From Amoebophrya sp. A120 (taxonomy: Eukaryota; Sar; Dinophyceae; Syndiniales; Amoebophryaceae), in the NCBI GenBank assembly GCA_905178155.1, contig CAJINV010000002.1, positions 11,596,591 through 11,660,590 on the forward strand: 64,000 nucleotides of DNA. Direction: 5' to 3'. The position numbers were made by a program, and so were the translations under genes. The notes under the pieces were generated by a model. It worked only from the letters and a program-made list of their open reading frames with translations. It was not told where the DNA came from and ran no database searches. Positions 1 through 11,951 of the stretch are shown here, in pieces; position 1 is the first letter of the stretch; each line of letters begins with the position of its first letter.

Positions 1-2081
1 GTACCTGCCCCTGATCGTCGACTTGAAGCACTCGACGTAATCGTTAATGAGACCCCACACGAGCTGGATTTGCTCGCGTTCTTCCAGGGGCACGCCCTCG
101 CCGAGCTCGTCCAACCGCGTTTGCACGGTCCGCATGCGCTGCTGGATTTCGGACTTGATGTCGGGGAGAAAATGCCGAATGTGCTTGAACAAAATCTTTG
201 TCAGCTTCTCGATCAGGGTGGGAATCCCAGTCATGCCCGGCGGGAGTCGCGAATAGCGCGGGTGCTCCGCGAACCAGGACTTTTCGGTGGAAAGCGCGGC
301 CTGAAATGTTTCATTTGGTACAAATCAATTGGCAATCCTCAAGCCTGTTCCGTTACAGATGGCGACGCGCTTTTGCTATGCTGTAATGGCCACCCCGCAT
401 TCATAACCAAAAGAAGTATTTACTTCTATCTACATATCTCCTCCTACATCCACATAGGGTTAGGAAGGGGAGACTCAGCGCCAAAGCTGCACCATGATCT
501 ATCACGGCGTACCTTTATTTTTTTCTTGTTTGCGATGTCTTGTTGCGACCTGAGCTTGACCCCGACGTATCCGAGCATTAGTGGCACTTCCTCGCCTTTC
601 AGCATCTTGACAGCATCGGTACCTCTGTCCATGATGTCAATCTTCGTTATCACACCAATGGTTCGCAGGCCCTGCGGGTCAACGACCTTAGCCATCTGAA
701 GCGAGTCCGCGTTTACGACATCCTGGTTTGCAGGAAGCACGGCGAGAATGATGGTTTTCTGATTGCTTATGTACCTGGTGTCATGTTTATGTTGCCAGTT
801 GATGAAGGTGGGAGGGTGAGAACATCAAAACAATAGGCATCGCGCTTCGTAGTGAGTGGTGCCGCAAGTAGTAAATAAAGGGAGGTAGAACTGCAAATAG
901 ATGCACGTAGCTGCTGCAACTCAAGACCAACGCGTGCGGTAGGAGTAGGTACCTCATGGTCATGTCTTTCGTTATTTTCTCGATGTCCTCGTTTTGGTCG
1001 GACCCTTTCATGGGCACCAGAGTGATACCAGGTAAATCGATTAAGGTCAAGTCGGGTGCGTTGGTCGCGTGAATTTCCAGCTTGATCGGATCATCCACAA
1101 TGGCCTTGTTTTTACCTGAAGAAAGTTGAGGTAGGCTAAATCTTCATGCATGCCCTTCTAGAAGAAGATAAAGAAACCTTATTTCTAATCAGCGCCGAGT
1201 AAAAAATCTCCGAAAGAATTCCAGCTCGCGTCGATGCTGCACAGCCGTCCTTTAAAATTATATTCATCCGGCGCACTGCCATCACATCAGAGCAACTGCA
1301 AGCAAGTACCTGCAATCAAGTCGGTCTCCTTTTCAATCTCCTCCCTGACTTGGTCGAAGTTTGTGAATTTCTTTTTTGTGCGCTCGAAAATTGCGTATGC
1401 CGTCTCGCCCGGGTAATCCTGCGGGTTCAGGTGCTTCATGCGCAGCTCCAACGGCCGTCGTGTGCACAGCCCGTCGCCCCGCGGGAGAAAATCGAAGCCC
1501 GCAATCGACTCTGTGAAATGAAAATGTCGTAATCTGATGAGAACCAAAAGCAGAAGAAGGGCAGCAGCACTACAAATTGATGTTCTCATGGTTCGTTCGC
1601 GAGTGAGTGTCCGGCGCCCGATCAAAAATCATGACAAAAATTCATCTTGCTGCGTACGGAACAAACGGACAAAATTGGCAAAATCAATGCCGAACGTCAC
1701 TCGGTCTGCCCTGACTTTGACCATGAACGGCGCCTGTCTACACATGATCTTCAACGGCGACATCACCTCTACAGTAAGTAACGAGCTCGAGGTACCTATG
1801 ACACTGGACTTTCCGCTGGACTGGGATCCGATGGCGACGATGCGCGGGAGGTCAATATACTGTTGGAGGCCCACATCCCGAAGGTCGTCCACGACCTGAA
1901 TCAGCTGTTTCAGATTGTCGTACAACTGCGGCGCAGCTTCCGTCGAGGAAGACGACGAGGAAGTTCGGGGAGCCGCCGCCGGCGCATCGAAACCTAGGAC
2001 GTCCTTGGAGGCGCCCGAGGAGACGCCGTTTGGCGTGGGGCCAAACAAATCGAGATCCGGCATGTTGGTCCGGCCAGCCAT
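1..2081 (-). CDS. Dynamin-like large GTPase, 5' part (C-terminus beyond left edge)
   Basis: Large GTPase of the dynamin/DRP1 group, which assembles on membranes and drives fission of vesicles, mitochondria or other organelles. Exons (minus strand): 1796-2081, 1310-1510, 953-1115, 513-774 and 1-300 (open at the edge). The GTPase domain shows G1 (GSQSSGKSSV), the following segment ESIAGFDFLPRGDG, G3 (DLPGIT) and G4 (TKID, inside GVITKIDIMDRGTDA). Exon 5 encodes the start of the middle domain. The start is the ATG at 2081 (MAGRTNMPDLD); the open frame runs further upstream only from a GTG. A Ser/Ala-rich extension of about 60 residues precedes the GTPase domain. All four donors begin GTAC. The pleckstrin or GED region is not in the window, so the subfamily (dynamin or DRP1) cannot be decided. 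Family assignment is very secure. Confidence 0.95.
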
Positions 2082-2881
2082 GCACGCCGAGGTTTGGTCG
2101 CCGGGTCGATGCCTGAAGCTCGCCAGAGCTACTGCGGTCACCGACTTAAGAACGTGCTATCCGGATCATAAACTTAGGACTTTCAGAAGCATCTATTCAT
2201 GTGCTAGAAAACCCATTTGATTTCGTAAAAGTAGAGATGAAAATACTCGCCGCTACCGATTGAAAAAATACATGTGGTCCATGACGCAAAAAAGGAGCTG
2301 AAGATGTTGAAGTCTATTACTGGCAGCTATTTCCCAAGTGAGACTGAGGACCACGGTCGTGGCTCACTGACTAGACTTACGTTTTCCAGAATAGGTTTCG
2401 TTCGTCCTTTATCCACAAGGAAGATGATCGTAATTTCCGTATCTTTGTGTGCTATTTCGAGACTTCTGCAGAGCCAGAGAGGAGCTGAACACTAATTTCG
2501 TTTTGGTCAGTTGCGCATTTTGCCATGCGGTTAGTGCTGTGCTGCATGCTCCGCAGTGGCACACATGATGTTGTTGCACGTCTGAGTTGTACATAGTATT
2601 ATCATACAGAAAGAGAAATGTGAAATGTGTAACGGGAATAATCGATTGGACTTCTACTGGAAGCAGAACGACATTATGGGGTATTTTCTTGTGCAGCTGC
2701 AGGGTGATAGATTTTTACCATAACTGAAAAGTCGACTTTGATTGCTTCTGTAACTACTCTACTACATTCATGATCTATGAGTTGAAATTGGGTGAAGATT
2801 GCTTCAGAAACTCTGCAAAAAAACGATGAGTATCCACGTAAAACAAAGTAAAGACGGCAATGCGAAAGCGCTTTTTGCCAT
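2082..2881. other. Intergenic, 800 bp
   Basis: No supported gene on either strand. It separates the dynamin start from the stop of the metalloprotease gene and should hold the dynamin promoter or trans-splice region and the metalloprotease 3' UTR. I see no recognisable motif. Confidence 0.5.
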
Positions 2882-5764
2882 TCATCGAACATGCGCCCGA
2901 TTCACATTACGCGTCTGTGGTCTTGCCGCCATCCGGCGAAGCATCTCTCTCCTCCGCTGGCTCATCTGTCGCCGCAACCGGATCCACCGAGCCAGAGTTG
3001 CTTCCAGTGGCATTTGAACTGTCTCCTGCCCCAGTCGCCTCGCCACCGAGATCTTCATGTTTCCCGCAGAGCCCCCTGCTAGTTCTTCGTCTGTATGGAC
3101 GTCCTGGATGGGACTCGCCTCGGGCACCAAAGGATGCGCCGGGTCCATGTCCAGGCCGAGGGCCTTCCACCGGTTGGTGTCATCGCAAAATGCGTCCAGG
3201 TCGAGCGGGTACTGGGGAGCAGGGAAGTCGTTCTTATTCGTGTAGTGGCTGCAAAACTGCGGGACATAACCGAGCATTGCTCTGTACTTACAGCACGTCA
3301 CCCGCTTGTGCACGTGCGACATGCGATCCGTCTCGCGCGGGCCGGCCATCAAGGACTTCTCGGTACTCAGACCGGTGCAGTACTGCTTCTGTGTACACCC
3401 ACCGCGCACACATTCGGCCAACCCGTTGCGCACCAGGTCCTGCCACTTCCAACAGCACCGCAATTCGCTGCCCGATTCCATGTGCTCCGTGAACGAAGCA
3501 GCAGCCTCGTCCTGCTCGTCGACTTTTGCCAAGTTTGTAGATGAAGCCTGCTCATCTCCTTCTCCGGAAAAGGCTCCCGGAGATATATTGTTCCCAGGTG
3601 CATTTTCATCATCTCCTGCTCTGGCGGAGCTGTCTTTTGCACTTCCACCTTCAAGACCTGTTTTTTGCACTGCTACGAACTCCGCAGAAGTGGTGTTACT
3701 CTTACTTGCGGGAGCTGCTGCGCTTGTAACGCCGTTTGATGCTTCGAAGCTGTCGCCCGCGCCAACACTCGCTTTCGTAAACTCGTCGAACTTCGTGGGG
3801 TCGTGCTCCCATCCGCAGTTCGGCGATTTGGCCAGAATCCGGCGGTCTATGAACGTGTCATACTCGTCTGTGATGCCAAACATCGCGTGCGACAGTTCGT
3901 GCGCGAGCAGCGCAGCGCGGAACGATGCGGTTTCCGAGGTCCGCGCGGACATGATCATCATGTTGCGGCCCCACTCGCCCCAGCCGTACTGCTTTCCGTT
4001 CAGCACGACCAGGTCGTCGTAGGTCATGTATACCTGGACGGAAAAAGTGATGTGCTTCATCGTGGGGAGGTCCCCTCGGCACAGTTCGTAGGCGTGCCTG
4101 GCCAGCGGCTCCCAGTCGGTGCACTTGACCGGAAACCCGTCCGCCGCACCCACCGCTTTCAGTGCGTTGGGCAGCGTGGCGGTGTGGTAGCAGTCGGTGC
4201 TGCGCACGCTGTGGTACTCGGACTTCCGGGGCCAGTGGTTCACCCGCCACACGTTGAAAAACTCGTTGCCCAGCGAGGAGAAGGGCGGGAACAGTTCCTC
4301 CATTCGCCCCACCATTTCCGAGGTGTAATCTCGCCACGCACGCAGCCCGGTCTCGTCCTCCTGGGGAGCGGGGGGAGCGGCCGGAGGGGCGGGGGGTAGA
4401 TCTGGGGCGGTGCTGTCTCTGGTGGACGTCGCTGCCGGAAGAAACATCTTCGCACCCGCGCTGCTGCGCTCATGTAGTCCTGCATCTGCTCTCTCAACAT
4501 CACCGGCGTTCCACGACGATCCTGTACGAGCCGATCCTGTACGAGCTTCTTCGTCATTCCCCTCCTCCACCGTCAGTGCAGAACCCCCGGTGCCGCGGTG
4601 TTGCCCTGCTCCTCCCGCATCCGTCTCTCCGTGACGATGGAAAGAGGTCGCATCTTGTTCCCCATGACTCCGGAAAGCAGCAACAGAGCCTCCAGCTGGT
4701 TGTTCGCGGGTTTGCAAGGTCGTGGTCGCGCTCGCATCGCGCGGCTCTGACTCCTTCACCGTCTGTCGTGAAGCTCGTGTTCCGGGCAGCTGCTCACCCT
4801 GGGTACTACTAGGCGGCCTCGGGGGGAACGGCCTCGGGGGTTCCGGAGGTCCTCCTTCGGAGGAGGCATCATCATCAGAATTCGCTCGGCCCACACCGGT
4901 TCCCGGCCACCCGAAGGGGATTAGAATGACGTTGAACCGATTCGGAGTTCTTGCGAGTTCCTCAGCTGTGGGGTTCCAGTTGGGCGCTATGCGCTTGCAG
5001 TCGACTGGGTTCGGAGTCATGCTGTCAACATCGACTGCGCTGCCCAACTGGCCTCGGCCAAGCTGCTCAGAGCCACTGGCGGCAAGAAGGTTCTGCTCTT
5101 CCGCCCCGCTGCCGCCGCCCGGAGGAGAATTGCTGGGAGGCGGCAATTTATTCGCCTCCGCCAGAGCGGCTTGCTGCTCCTCCTGTGCGGCTTTCCAGGC
5201 CGCTTGTTGTTCGTTTCTGGGCGCTTCAAACTCTTGTGCTTGCCTAGATTCGGCCGGAACCGCCTTCCGCAGAGCGCCCTTCTGCGCTATCTTGGCTACG
5301 TTTCCCATGGTAGGAAGACACGCTTCCTTCTTCTTCTCTAAGAACACGCGAGCTAACTTTGACTTAGGGATGGCTCTTCGCGTTGTCCTCCTCTTAGCAG
5401 GCGCCGCGTCTTCTGGAGCGGACGGTAGCGAAGTCTTCCGTCTGCTGCGCTCCCCGCCAATCTTCAAAAAGCTCTGTCGCCGTTGAATCGGCCTCGCTTG
5501 CAGCCCAGTATTGAGGGGCCGCAGTGAAGAGCTGCTAGTTGCAACAGATGGAATCTCGAGCCGGGCATTCCTGGGCCTTTGGTCTTGCTTCGCGATTCCA
5601 TCTCGTTCGGATGTCTGGATCTGGTGCGATTCCGACGAGTGCGTCGAAACGTCGAGCGTCCGCGTCGCGCTTTGCTTCGCGGACCGCTGAGCGGACGGAA
5701 GCATGATTCCCAGCACGGCAAGCGCCTGCAGTGCCGGGGCGCGAATCAATGCTGCGCGCAGCAT
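2882..5764 (-). CDS. Secreted M64-like zinc metalloprotease, copy A
   Basis: Predicted secreted metallopeptidase of 960 residues from a single exon. The start chosen is the ATG at 5764, which opens a hydrophobic signal-peptide-like segment (ALIRAPALQALAVLGIMLPS); the frame is open further upstream but with less signal-like sequence. A Lys/Arg-rich, Gln/Ala-rich and low-complexity Ser/Gly/Pro region fills the first half and may be a propeptide. The catalytic motif HELSHAMFGITDEY starts near residue 622 and fits the HExxHxxGxxDE pattern of the IgA-peptidase (M64) family. It is followed by a Cys-rich C-terminal domain (CCWKWQDL, VTCCKY). The motif NRFNVILIPFGWP upstream resembles the start of the M64 fold. 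The neighbouring gene at 6741-9653 is a paralogue with the same order of blocks. Protease class is well supported; M64 specifically is inferred from motif spacing. Confidence 0.8.
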   Translation of the reverse strand: MLRAALIRAPALQALAVLGIMLPSAQRSAKQSATRTLDVSTHSSESHQIQTSERDGIAKQDQRPRNARLEIPSVATSSSSLRPLNTGLQARPIQRRQSFLKIGGERSRRKTSLPSAPEDAAPAKRRTTRRAIPKSKLARVFLEKKKEACLPTMGNVAKIAQKGALRKAVPAESRQAQEFEAPRNEQQAAWKAAQEEQQAALAEANKLPPPSNSPPGGGSGAEEQNLLAASGSEQLGRGQLGSAVDVDSMTPNPVDCKRIAPNWNPTAEELARTPNRFNVILIPFGWPGTGVGRANSDDDASSEGGPPEPPRPFPPRPPSSTQGEQLPGTRASRQTVKESEPRDASATTTLQTREQPAGGSVAAFRSHGEQDATSFHRHGETDAGGAGQHRGTGGSALTVEEGNDEEARTGSARTGSSWNAGDVERADAGLHERSSAGAKMFLPAATSTRDSTAPDLPPAPPAAPPAPQEDETGLRAWRDYTSEMVGRMEELFPPFSSLGNEFFNVWRVNHWPRKSEYHSVRSTDCYHTATLPNALKAVGAADGFPVKCTDWEPLARHAYELCRGDLPTMKHITFSVQVYMTYDDLVVLNGKQYGWGEWGRNMMIMSARTSETASFRAALLAHELSHAMFGITDEYDTFIDRRILAKSPNCGWEHDPTKFDEFTKASVGAGDSFEASNGVTSAAAPASKSNTTSAEFVAVQKTGLEGGSAKDSSARAGDDENAPGNNISPGAFSGEGDEQASSTNLAKVDEQDEAAASFTEHMESGSELRCCWKWQDLVRNGLAECVRGGCTQKQYCTGLSTEKSLMAGPRETDRMSHVHKRVTCCKYRAMLGYVPQFCSHYTNKNDFPAPQYPLDLDAFCDDTNRWKALGLDMDPAHPLVPEASPIQDVHTDEELAGGSAGNMKISVARRLGQETVQMPLEATLARWIRLRRQMSQRRREMLRRMAARPQTRNVNRAHVR

Positions 5765-6740
5765 ACTGATGTTGAAAACTTCGAAAAGTACTATGTGTGT
5801 AACGCAAAAACGCAAAATAAAAACCAGATATGCGAGCACACGGGTGGGAAAGTCAAATGGTGGAACAAGAACATGTTTTTCCTGAAAACGAAGTGGAAGC
5901 AAAACCAATGACAAGGATCAACGCTTGGTCGTGTAAAACGATCACGACGAGCAACGATGTTGCAAGTGGGAACGAAGTCATGTACTCAGTAGTAAAACGA
6001 GCTGCCAGTGGAAGAACGACAAGTGCACGAGTGCGCTTTAACGACAAAACTGCATCCACAAACAACTATGGCTTCGGCACGACAGAACGATAATGACGCG
6101 GACGATTTGGTTTGGTTTTCGTACGTATACGAAGCTGGTGAAGATATCTATTTTGACGCATTTCTCTTTTGTTTGAGATTTGTCTTGCGTGTTGCCGTCT
6201 CCAACACAAAAAAAAAGTGAAAGACTCGCGAGCGCGAGCCCAGAGGGGACTATACAAGCAAAAGCACAAGCCTGAACTTTCCATAAACTTTCCAGAATTT
6301 CTTTGAAGCTTTTCCTACCTTGTTCGAAGTACGAACAAACGAAATAGCAGGCCGCTATCGAGGTCGGAGGGAGAGGGCTATCATATTGCTGATCAAACAT
6401 ATTAGATCCAATCTGGCTCGTCTGCTACTGCTTTGAAGTATGGGATATACATAGAATTACAATTCGAAGAAACGCTTTACGTCCTGATAGAGCAAAGAAA
6501 GAATTGCGTGCGTGAGCGGGAAAAATCCTCCCAAAAATGTTGTGTAATCCTAGAAGGTAAACATATATGCAGTGGTGAGAATCACCTCTGCACACCAGAT
6601 AACCAGCCACCACCAACTTTAGCTGGAAGAAAAAAAGAGAATAAACTTCTCAAAACGCCTAACACTTGAATTGTCTTTATGCTAACCTCGTCTGACACTC
6701 TGAATTGTACTTTCGTGTTTTTGTGAAGTGCCTACTTTGT
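5765..6740. other. Intergenic, 976 bp
   Basis: AT-rich spacer between the two tandem metalloprotease genes. Only short unsupported open frames are present, and I see no repeat or RNA gene in it. Confidence 0.5.
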
Positions 6741-9653
6741 CTAGGCTTCCGCAGCTTCTCCCCTTGTGTAGTTATTTCCCGTCCCCACCACAAGCCCACC
6801 GGTACGGCCTTGTGCTCCGCCCCCACTCGCCTCGACCCGGTACTCGGGATGTTTCGGGTCCAGGTTCAACATCAAAGCTTGCCATTTGGAACCATCGGCG
6901 CAAAAAGCATTCAGATCCAGCCCCAGCGAAGGCTGATTGTATTTATCGCAGTATCCTGGTAGGTGTTTCAACATGGTGAGGTACTTGCAGCAGGTGACGC
7001 GAAGCTGAACATGCGACAGGCTGTCATCCTTCCGCGGCCCGGCCATCAGGGACTTCTCGGGGCTCATTCCGACACAATACTGCTTGTCGATCCCGCAACC
7101 CGGCTCACACGTGGCCATGTCATTCGCGATCAGATCTTCCCATTTCCAACAGCATGCCGGAGTCGTGGAGCTGTAGCTAGCCCAGGAGATTCCCTGGCGC
7201 CAGGTCTGTCCGTCGCTCCATGACATGCCTTTAGGAATCCCGCAATTCGGCGACTTAGGCAGCTCGCCTTCGTCAGTATGCAGATGCGAAACGGTCAGCG
7301 TCAAGCCGGACGAATGCAAGCCCGTAGAAGAGACCCCGCGTGCGCGTAAACAGCACCGGGCGTTTGGCTACTAACTTATTCAGAGGACCCTTTAGAAATA
7401 CATCAAGCGTGGTTTGATGCGAAATGGAAATCACTTATTTTATAGCAGAGTAGAGCATCTGACTTGCCTAAACTCTAAATCACTCAGTACGAGTACGCAG
7501 TCAGAAATTACAATCGATGCATGCTTGTGCGTGCATGCAGATTTTACTTACGTTTGCAGAATATGCTCTCGGGTAGCCGCGGCAGCAGGTAGACTTGACA
7601 ACTCACCCATTTCACGGAGATACTATGAAATTCGCACGTTGTACTCGTCTGTGAGGCCAAAGAGCGCGTGCGACAGTTCGTGCGCGAGCAAAGCGCCCCG
7701 GAACTCCGGGCTCTCATTCGTCCGCGCGCTCATGATCAGAAAATTCTTGTGCCAGCTGCCCCATCCCCATTGCTGCCCTCGTAAAGCAGCGTCATCGTCG
7801 GCGCTCATGTAGACTTGCATTGTGATGGTCATGTGCTTCATCGTGTCCAAATCCCCCCGGCACAGCTCGTAGGCATGTTTCGTCAGTGCCGCCCAATCGG
7901 TGCAATGAATAGCAAACCACTCGTCGCCGGCTCGCGCTTGGTCCGGTACGATGTCTCTGTGATAGCAGTCGGCGTTCCTGACGTCTTCGTATTGGGAAAA
8001 GCGAGGCCAGTGATTCACACGCCATACGTTGAAGTACGGGTTGACGACGGTGGAAAACGGCGCAAACAATTTCACCATACTCTCCACCGTTGCTTCCGTG
8101 TGTTTTATCCACTCCTTTGTCCCGTCCACGCCCTCCGCCCACCACTCCGTCGATGGGCCCTCAAGCTCCTCGTCACCGCCGGCGTCGTCATGATCGCCGC
8201 CGGTCTCGTCCGATCCACCATTGAGTACCGCTTCTGGCCAAGGAACACCACCAGGGAAACCCATTGGTCCCTCGGGTGACTCGCCCTCCTCCATTCCAGG
8301 TATGAACGGCCAGCCCGTGGTGTTTGTTTCGTTGTCCGCACCAGAGCGCCTGCTGTTCGTTTCGTTGTCCGCAGAGCGCGTTCTACTTGTTTCGTTGTCC
8401 ACCGGAGAGCGTGTGCTATTTGTTTCGTTGTCCGCAACAAGCAGGGGTACTTCTGAAGGATGATCAAGCACTCCTTGTTGGGCCCCTTTGCCTTCACGAA
8501 GGAGATCCAGGCCATTTTGAGTTTCATCTGCCCCGCCAAGAACATCCTCGTCTGCTACATCTGCGAAGGACGAGTTCTCCAATTCCACAACCAAATCCTT
8601 CCTAATCCTATTTCTATTCCTACGTGCGCCACGCAGTAGTAGTTTCCTCTCACCCTCCTCGTACTTCTCGTTATTAGTTTTATTTGCCCCCTTCCTTTTG
8701 CGGCGCAAAGCCGGTGGTAGTTCTTCGGCCTCAACCTGAAGCATCTTGTTGTTCCCGCCCCCGTTCCGCTCCGCCCAGTCCTTCTTCCACTTATCGATCG
8801 GATTAAGGCTCTTGTCGCGCTGTATCATGTCCTTCACTCCCGCAATCAAACCTGCATTTTGTCGGGCCGTCCTCACGTCCATTCTCTTCGGTGCATTGAG
8901 GTTGATCGTTTTCGAAGAGGAGGCTTCGTGGCCAGCCGATAAATTCTTCTCGTCTTCTGAGGCGGGCCACCCGAATGGTACCAAGATAATGTTGAAGCGA
9001 TTCGGGTTTTTTTCGAGTTCTTCCGCTGTCGGATTACCATCGGGCGCGATCCGCGTGCAGTCGGCTGGGTTTGGCGCATTGGTGTAGTCGTCACTAGCGA
9101 CCGGAGGTGGCGGGACTGGCATTGATGACGCATACTTGCTGCGCTCTTCTTCAATCTTTTGCCGCGCGGCCCATTCATTCACTTTGGCGTCAACGTATTC
9201 CTGAGCACCTTGCTCGTCGCGCCGGATGGCCGGAACCGCCGCTTTAGCGACGTTTGCTTGTGCGGCCACCGCCACATCGCTCATCGTCGGGAGACACGTT
9301 TCTTTCCTTCTTTCCAACAGGGCGCGACCAAGCGGACGGGACTTCGCTGCCACCCCTTTTGGCTTTCCGGCGGTGCTGCGCCCGAGCAAGTCTTTTCGCA
9401 ATAACGACCTCTCCAACACTTCCGGATGTCTCCTCGCTTTTGTTTCAGTTGTCGGGTTTGACGGCGCTCTTTCCGCCGTGCCTTCCTGAGCTCCTGTGGA
9501 TCTGCTTTTTTTGCGTCGCAGCATGGCATCAGTTGGCAACGAGGCAACTAAAAGCCAAAAATTGGCTACATACCTGAGATGGTACCTCCGTCGCATACTG
9601 ACGCACGAATGCGCTTGCGCAAGAATGTGTGCGTTTGTTCCAGCACCGTCCAT
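6741..9653 (-). CDS. Secreted M64-like zinc metalloprotease, copy B
   Basis: Paralogue of the gene at 2882-5764, in tandem and in the same orientation. Exon 1 runs from 9653 to about 7638 and exon 2 from about 7262 to 6741. The donor is AAC|GTGCGA near 7637; the acceptor is uncertain, with GAG|CTG near 7263 keeping the frame. The ATG at 9653 or the internal one at 9596 (MRRRYHLRY, then FWLLVASL) could be the start; the latter gives a cleaner signal peptide. HELSHALFGLTDEY begins near residue 658, right before the intron, and the Cys-rich C-terminal domain (ACCWKWEDL, VTCCKY) lies in exon 2. Blocks shared with copy A include CLPTM, NPTAEEL and PNRFN-ILVPFGWP. A stretch of Asn-Glu-Thr repeats (DNETNS type) near 8330-8440 is specific to this copy and creates many potential N-glycosylation sites. 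Confidence 0.75.
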
Positions 9654-10590
9654 TACGACATATTGGTCATCAGCATCGAAGCACTTTAGCGAATTTCAGT
9701 ATCGGTTCATTTAAGGCAACCTTTAAGAATACACAACGCGTGGTCTGTTGTACTTGTAACGTTTCCTGTAACTGGAAACTGAAGCTTGCTAGCAGTTTTA
9801 TCTTTGTCTTTGGATCCGCATCTATCACGTTGGACTCTACATCCGTCGAAGATTGGGAAACCTTTTCTTATACATAGTTAGGGGTAGCAATTTATTAAGA
9901 ATCTTGCAAGGGAGCTCTTCCACGGAAATGCTGGTACTCTTACTAATCACTGGAACTACTCTTCATCATGAGTAAGACATTTGCGGACACAACAAAAATG
10001 AATTTGTGTGGCGTGTTTGGCTTTGGGTAAGTACGAATACGATGTGGGACAAGGTTGACGACTTGAAATTGTACGACGGAAGTAGAAGTTGTGCTCGCGA
10101 TTTATTTTCCTTGGTCGTACGACAACGCTTTGAAGTGGCAGTATCTTTTTCTGCGCGAAGATAACCATGCGCGACAAAAACAAAAGAGACGACAACGAAG
10201 CAGTTTCCTCAGACGAGGCTCGAAAACTACGTAACCGCTTAACGAAAATGAAGCAACGCACGAAACTGAAGTGTGACGGTGAACACTGTGACGAGCACGA
10301 TCTACATTTCACGAGAGCCTTGCTGAAGACAAGTCTTCTATTATGTGAAATTCGGTCGAATCGGCCAAATCGCATGCACTCAAGACAGAAGGAATCAGCT
10401 TCACTCGAAGCGTGGCAGCGCAGAACAAGCAGAAGATAATACCAAGTGGGAGGCAGTCGCTCGGTTGTTTCATTTGAGAAGAAAAGCAAGATGTTCACAA
10501 TCAAGCTAGTTCGGTTCGGAGGCTTGAGCCAACCGACCAGGAGAAGGAATTGCTCATCAGTCTCATCATGTGCACGTTGTTCGTAGCTAG

Positions 10591-10700
10591 CTGACGACGT
10601 CACTTTCTCAACGACAACGATCCCGACGAGTTCTACGAAAGTCACGGCATCAACTTCGTCCCTTTAGCTAAATTCGTTATTTCATAATGACGAATTTCAC
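10591..10700. repeat. Dispersed repeat R1, copy 1
   Basis: About 110 bp starting CTGACGACGTCACTTTC and ending near TGACGAATTTCAC. Nearly identical to 14067-14167, from which it differs mainly by a short insertion around 10672-10682. The flanks of the two copies do not match, so this is a discrete mobile or duplicated unit. No family recognised. Confidence 0.85.
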
Positions 10701-10984
10701 AGAGAACCAGCAGGAGGAAAGCGAAAAAGATGCTGAGCTTCGGTCTTCGGAGAACAAGAACGAACACCGTTCCGCCCGCGACCGCGCGCCCCATCCAATT
10801 TTTATTTGATCGCGATTCGCGAAGTTGTAGCTTCATCCAATGAAGTAATCATACACAGAAGAATTCTCTTCAAACGACCATCATCTGCTTGCTTTTTCTC
10901 GTCCAAAATTCCGCATTTTATTTTCCGGAATAAGAAGTACCGGCTTCATATAATGTATAAGTGCGGGATGATTTTGATCATGCT

Positions 10985-11139
10985 CATCGTACATGATTTC
11001 ATACCGATGAAAGCGCATGCTTTTTCCCAAAAAGTAGAACGTCGCACATTTTCAAAACAGCATCGTCGTACATGATTTAATAGCGATGAAAGAGCATGCT
11101 TTTTCCCAAAAAGGAGAACGTCGCACATTTTCAAAACAG
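10985..11139. repeat. Two-copy tandem duplication, unit about 77 bp
   Basis: 10985-11060 and 11061-11139 are adjacent copies that share CATGCTTTTTCCCAAAAA and GTCGCACATTTTCAAAACAG with a few substitutions and a 3-base indel. It lies in non-coding DNA. Confidence 0.85.
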
Positions 11140-11951
11140 AATCGGAAAAATAGATCAATAAAGTTGGAAAGTGCTTTCTTATCAAGATCAACCCTTTGCT
11201 CGCCTCTTATGGCCTGCGAGTAACTGCCTGACATATACAGCTAATAAATCCTGAGAGTAAGTCCTTTGCGAAAGCTTGAGGGAGCTTAGGCACTACAACA
11301 AGACCAAACACCACCCGTTTTAGCGGTGAACGACCAAGCGTAGGGAGTCGCACAGTATGAATGAATCCGAAAACTCACTGCTGCTGCGCTTCAGATAAGC
11401 ATCACACTACCACCTCATCCGTGTGAGCGGATCAACCTCCAAAGAGCCGCCAGTGCTGAACAACCCGCCTTACGTGCTCAACCTGACGTCAAACCGGATC
11501 CAAGAACCACAGCGCTACCAAGAGTCTAACTGACTCTCGAACCGCCGGAGTTCAAGAATTCTTATCAAGATCAAGAATTAAAGGTACAACCTCAATAAAT
11601 CGATCGATCTTCGAGCTCCGTGTGCTCCACAATTCTGCACCAATAAGGCGCAAAAGCCGACGTGCGTCACGCTCACCGGAAAAAAAAAGAAACAAAGCAG
11701 AGAGGTAGCCGCGAGCGGCTTTAGAAGAGCGTAGAACTACTATACTAGCACACCGAAGGACAGTAGCTTACGCTGCCCGTGTGTCAACAAATCCCGACCC
11801 CGAGCTGTAGACTGTGCCTTTACCAAGATGGGTTCAGTAAACCAACCTCCCTGTATACTTTGCCCCGGAGTCCGCACCATTAAGAAAATAGTTCTTCACT
11901 TCTCACGCCAATCAACGTCGGTAAAAAGCCACAACAAGGTGGTCGTCAGAA

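Larger units (their letters stand above)
9654..11951. other. Intergenic, 2.3 kb, with short repeats
   Basis: No convincing gene. The minus strand has a 229-codon frame at 9956-10645 and the plus strand a 90-codon frame at 10167-10439, but neither resembles a known protein and the first starts with GTG. Two repeats are annotated separately (10591-10700 and 10985-11139). The stretch 11230-11830 is GC-richer than its surroundings and has several small inverted repeats, which could reflect an RNA gene or a UTR, but I cannot identify it. Confidence 0.4.

Noticed and set aside
10167-10439. 90-codon charged plus-strand frame
   Set aside because: Opposes the direction of all supported genes and has no match I recognise. 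Kept only as a possible gene fragment.
9956-10645. 229-codon minus-strand frame
   Set aside because: Starts with GTG, has no recognisable domain, runs into repeat R1 and has an unusual Ser/Arg/Phe-rich composition.
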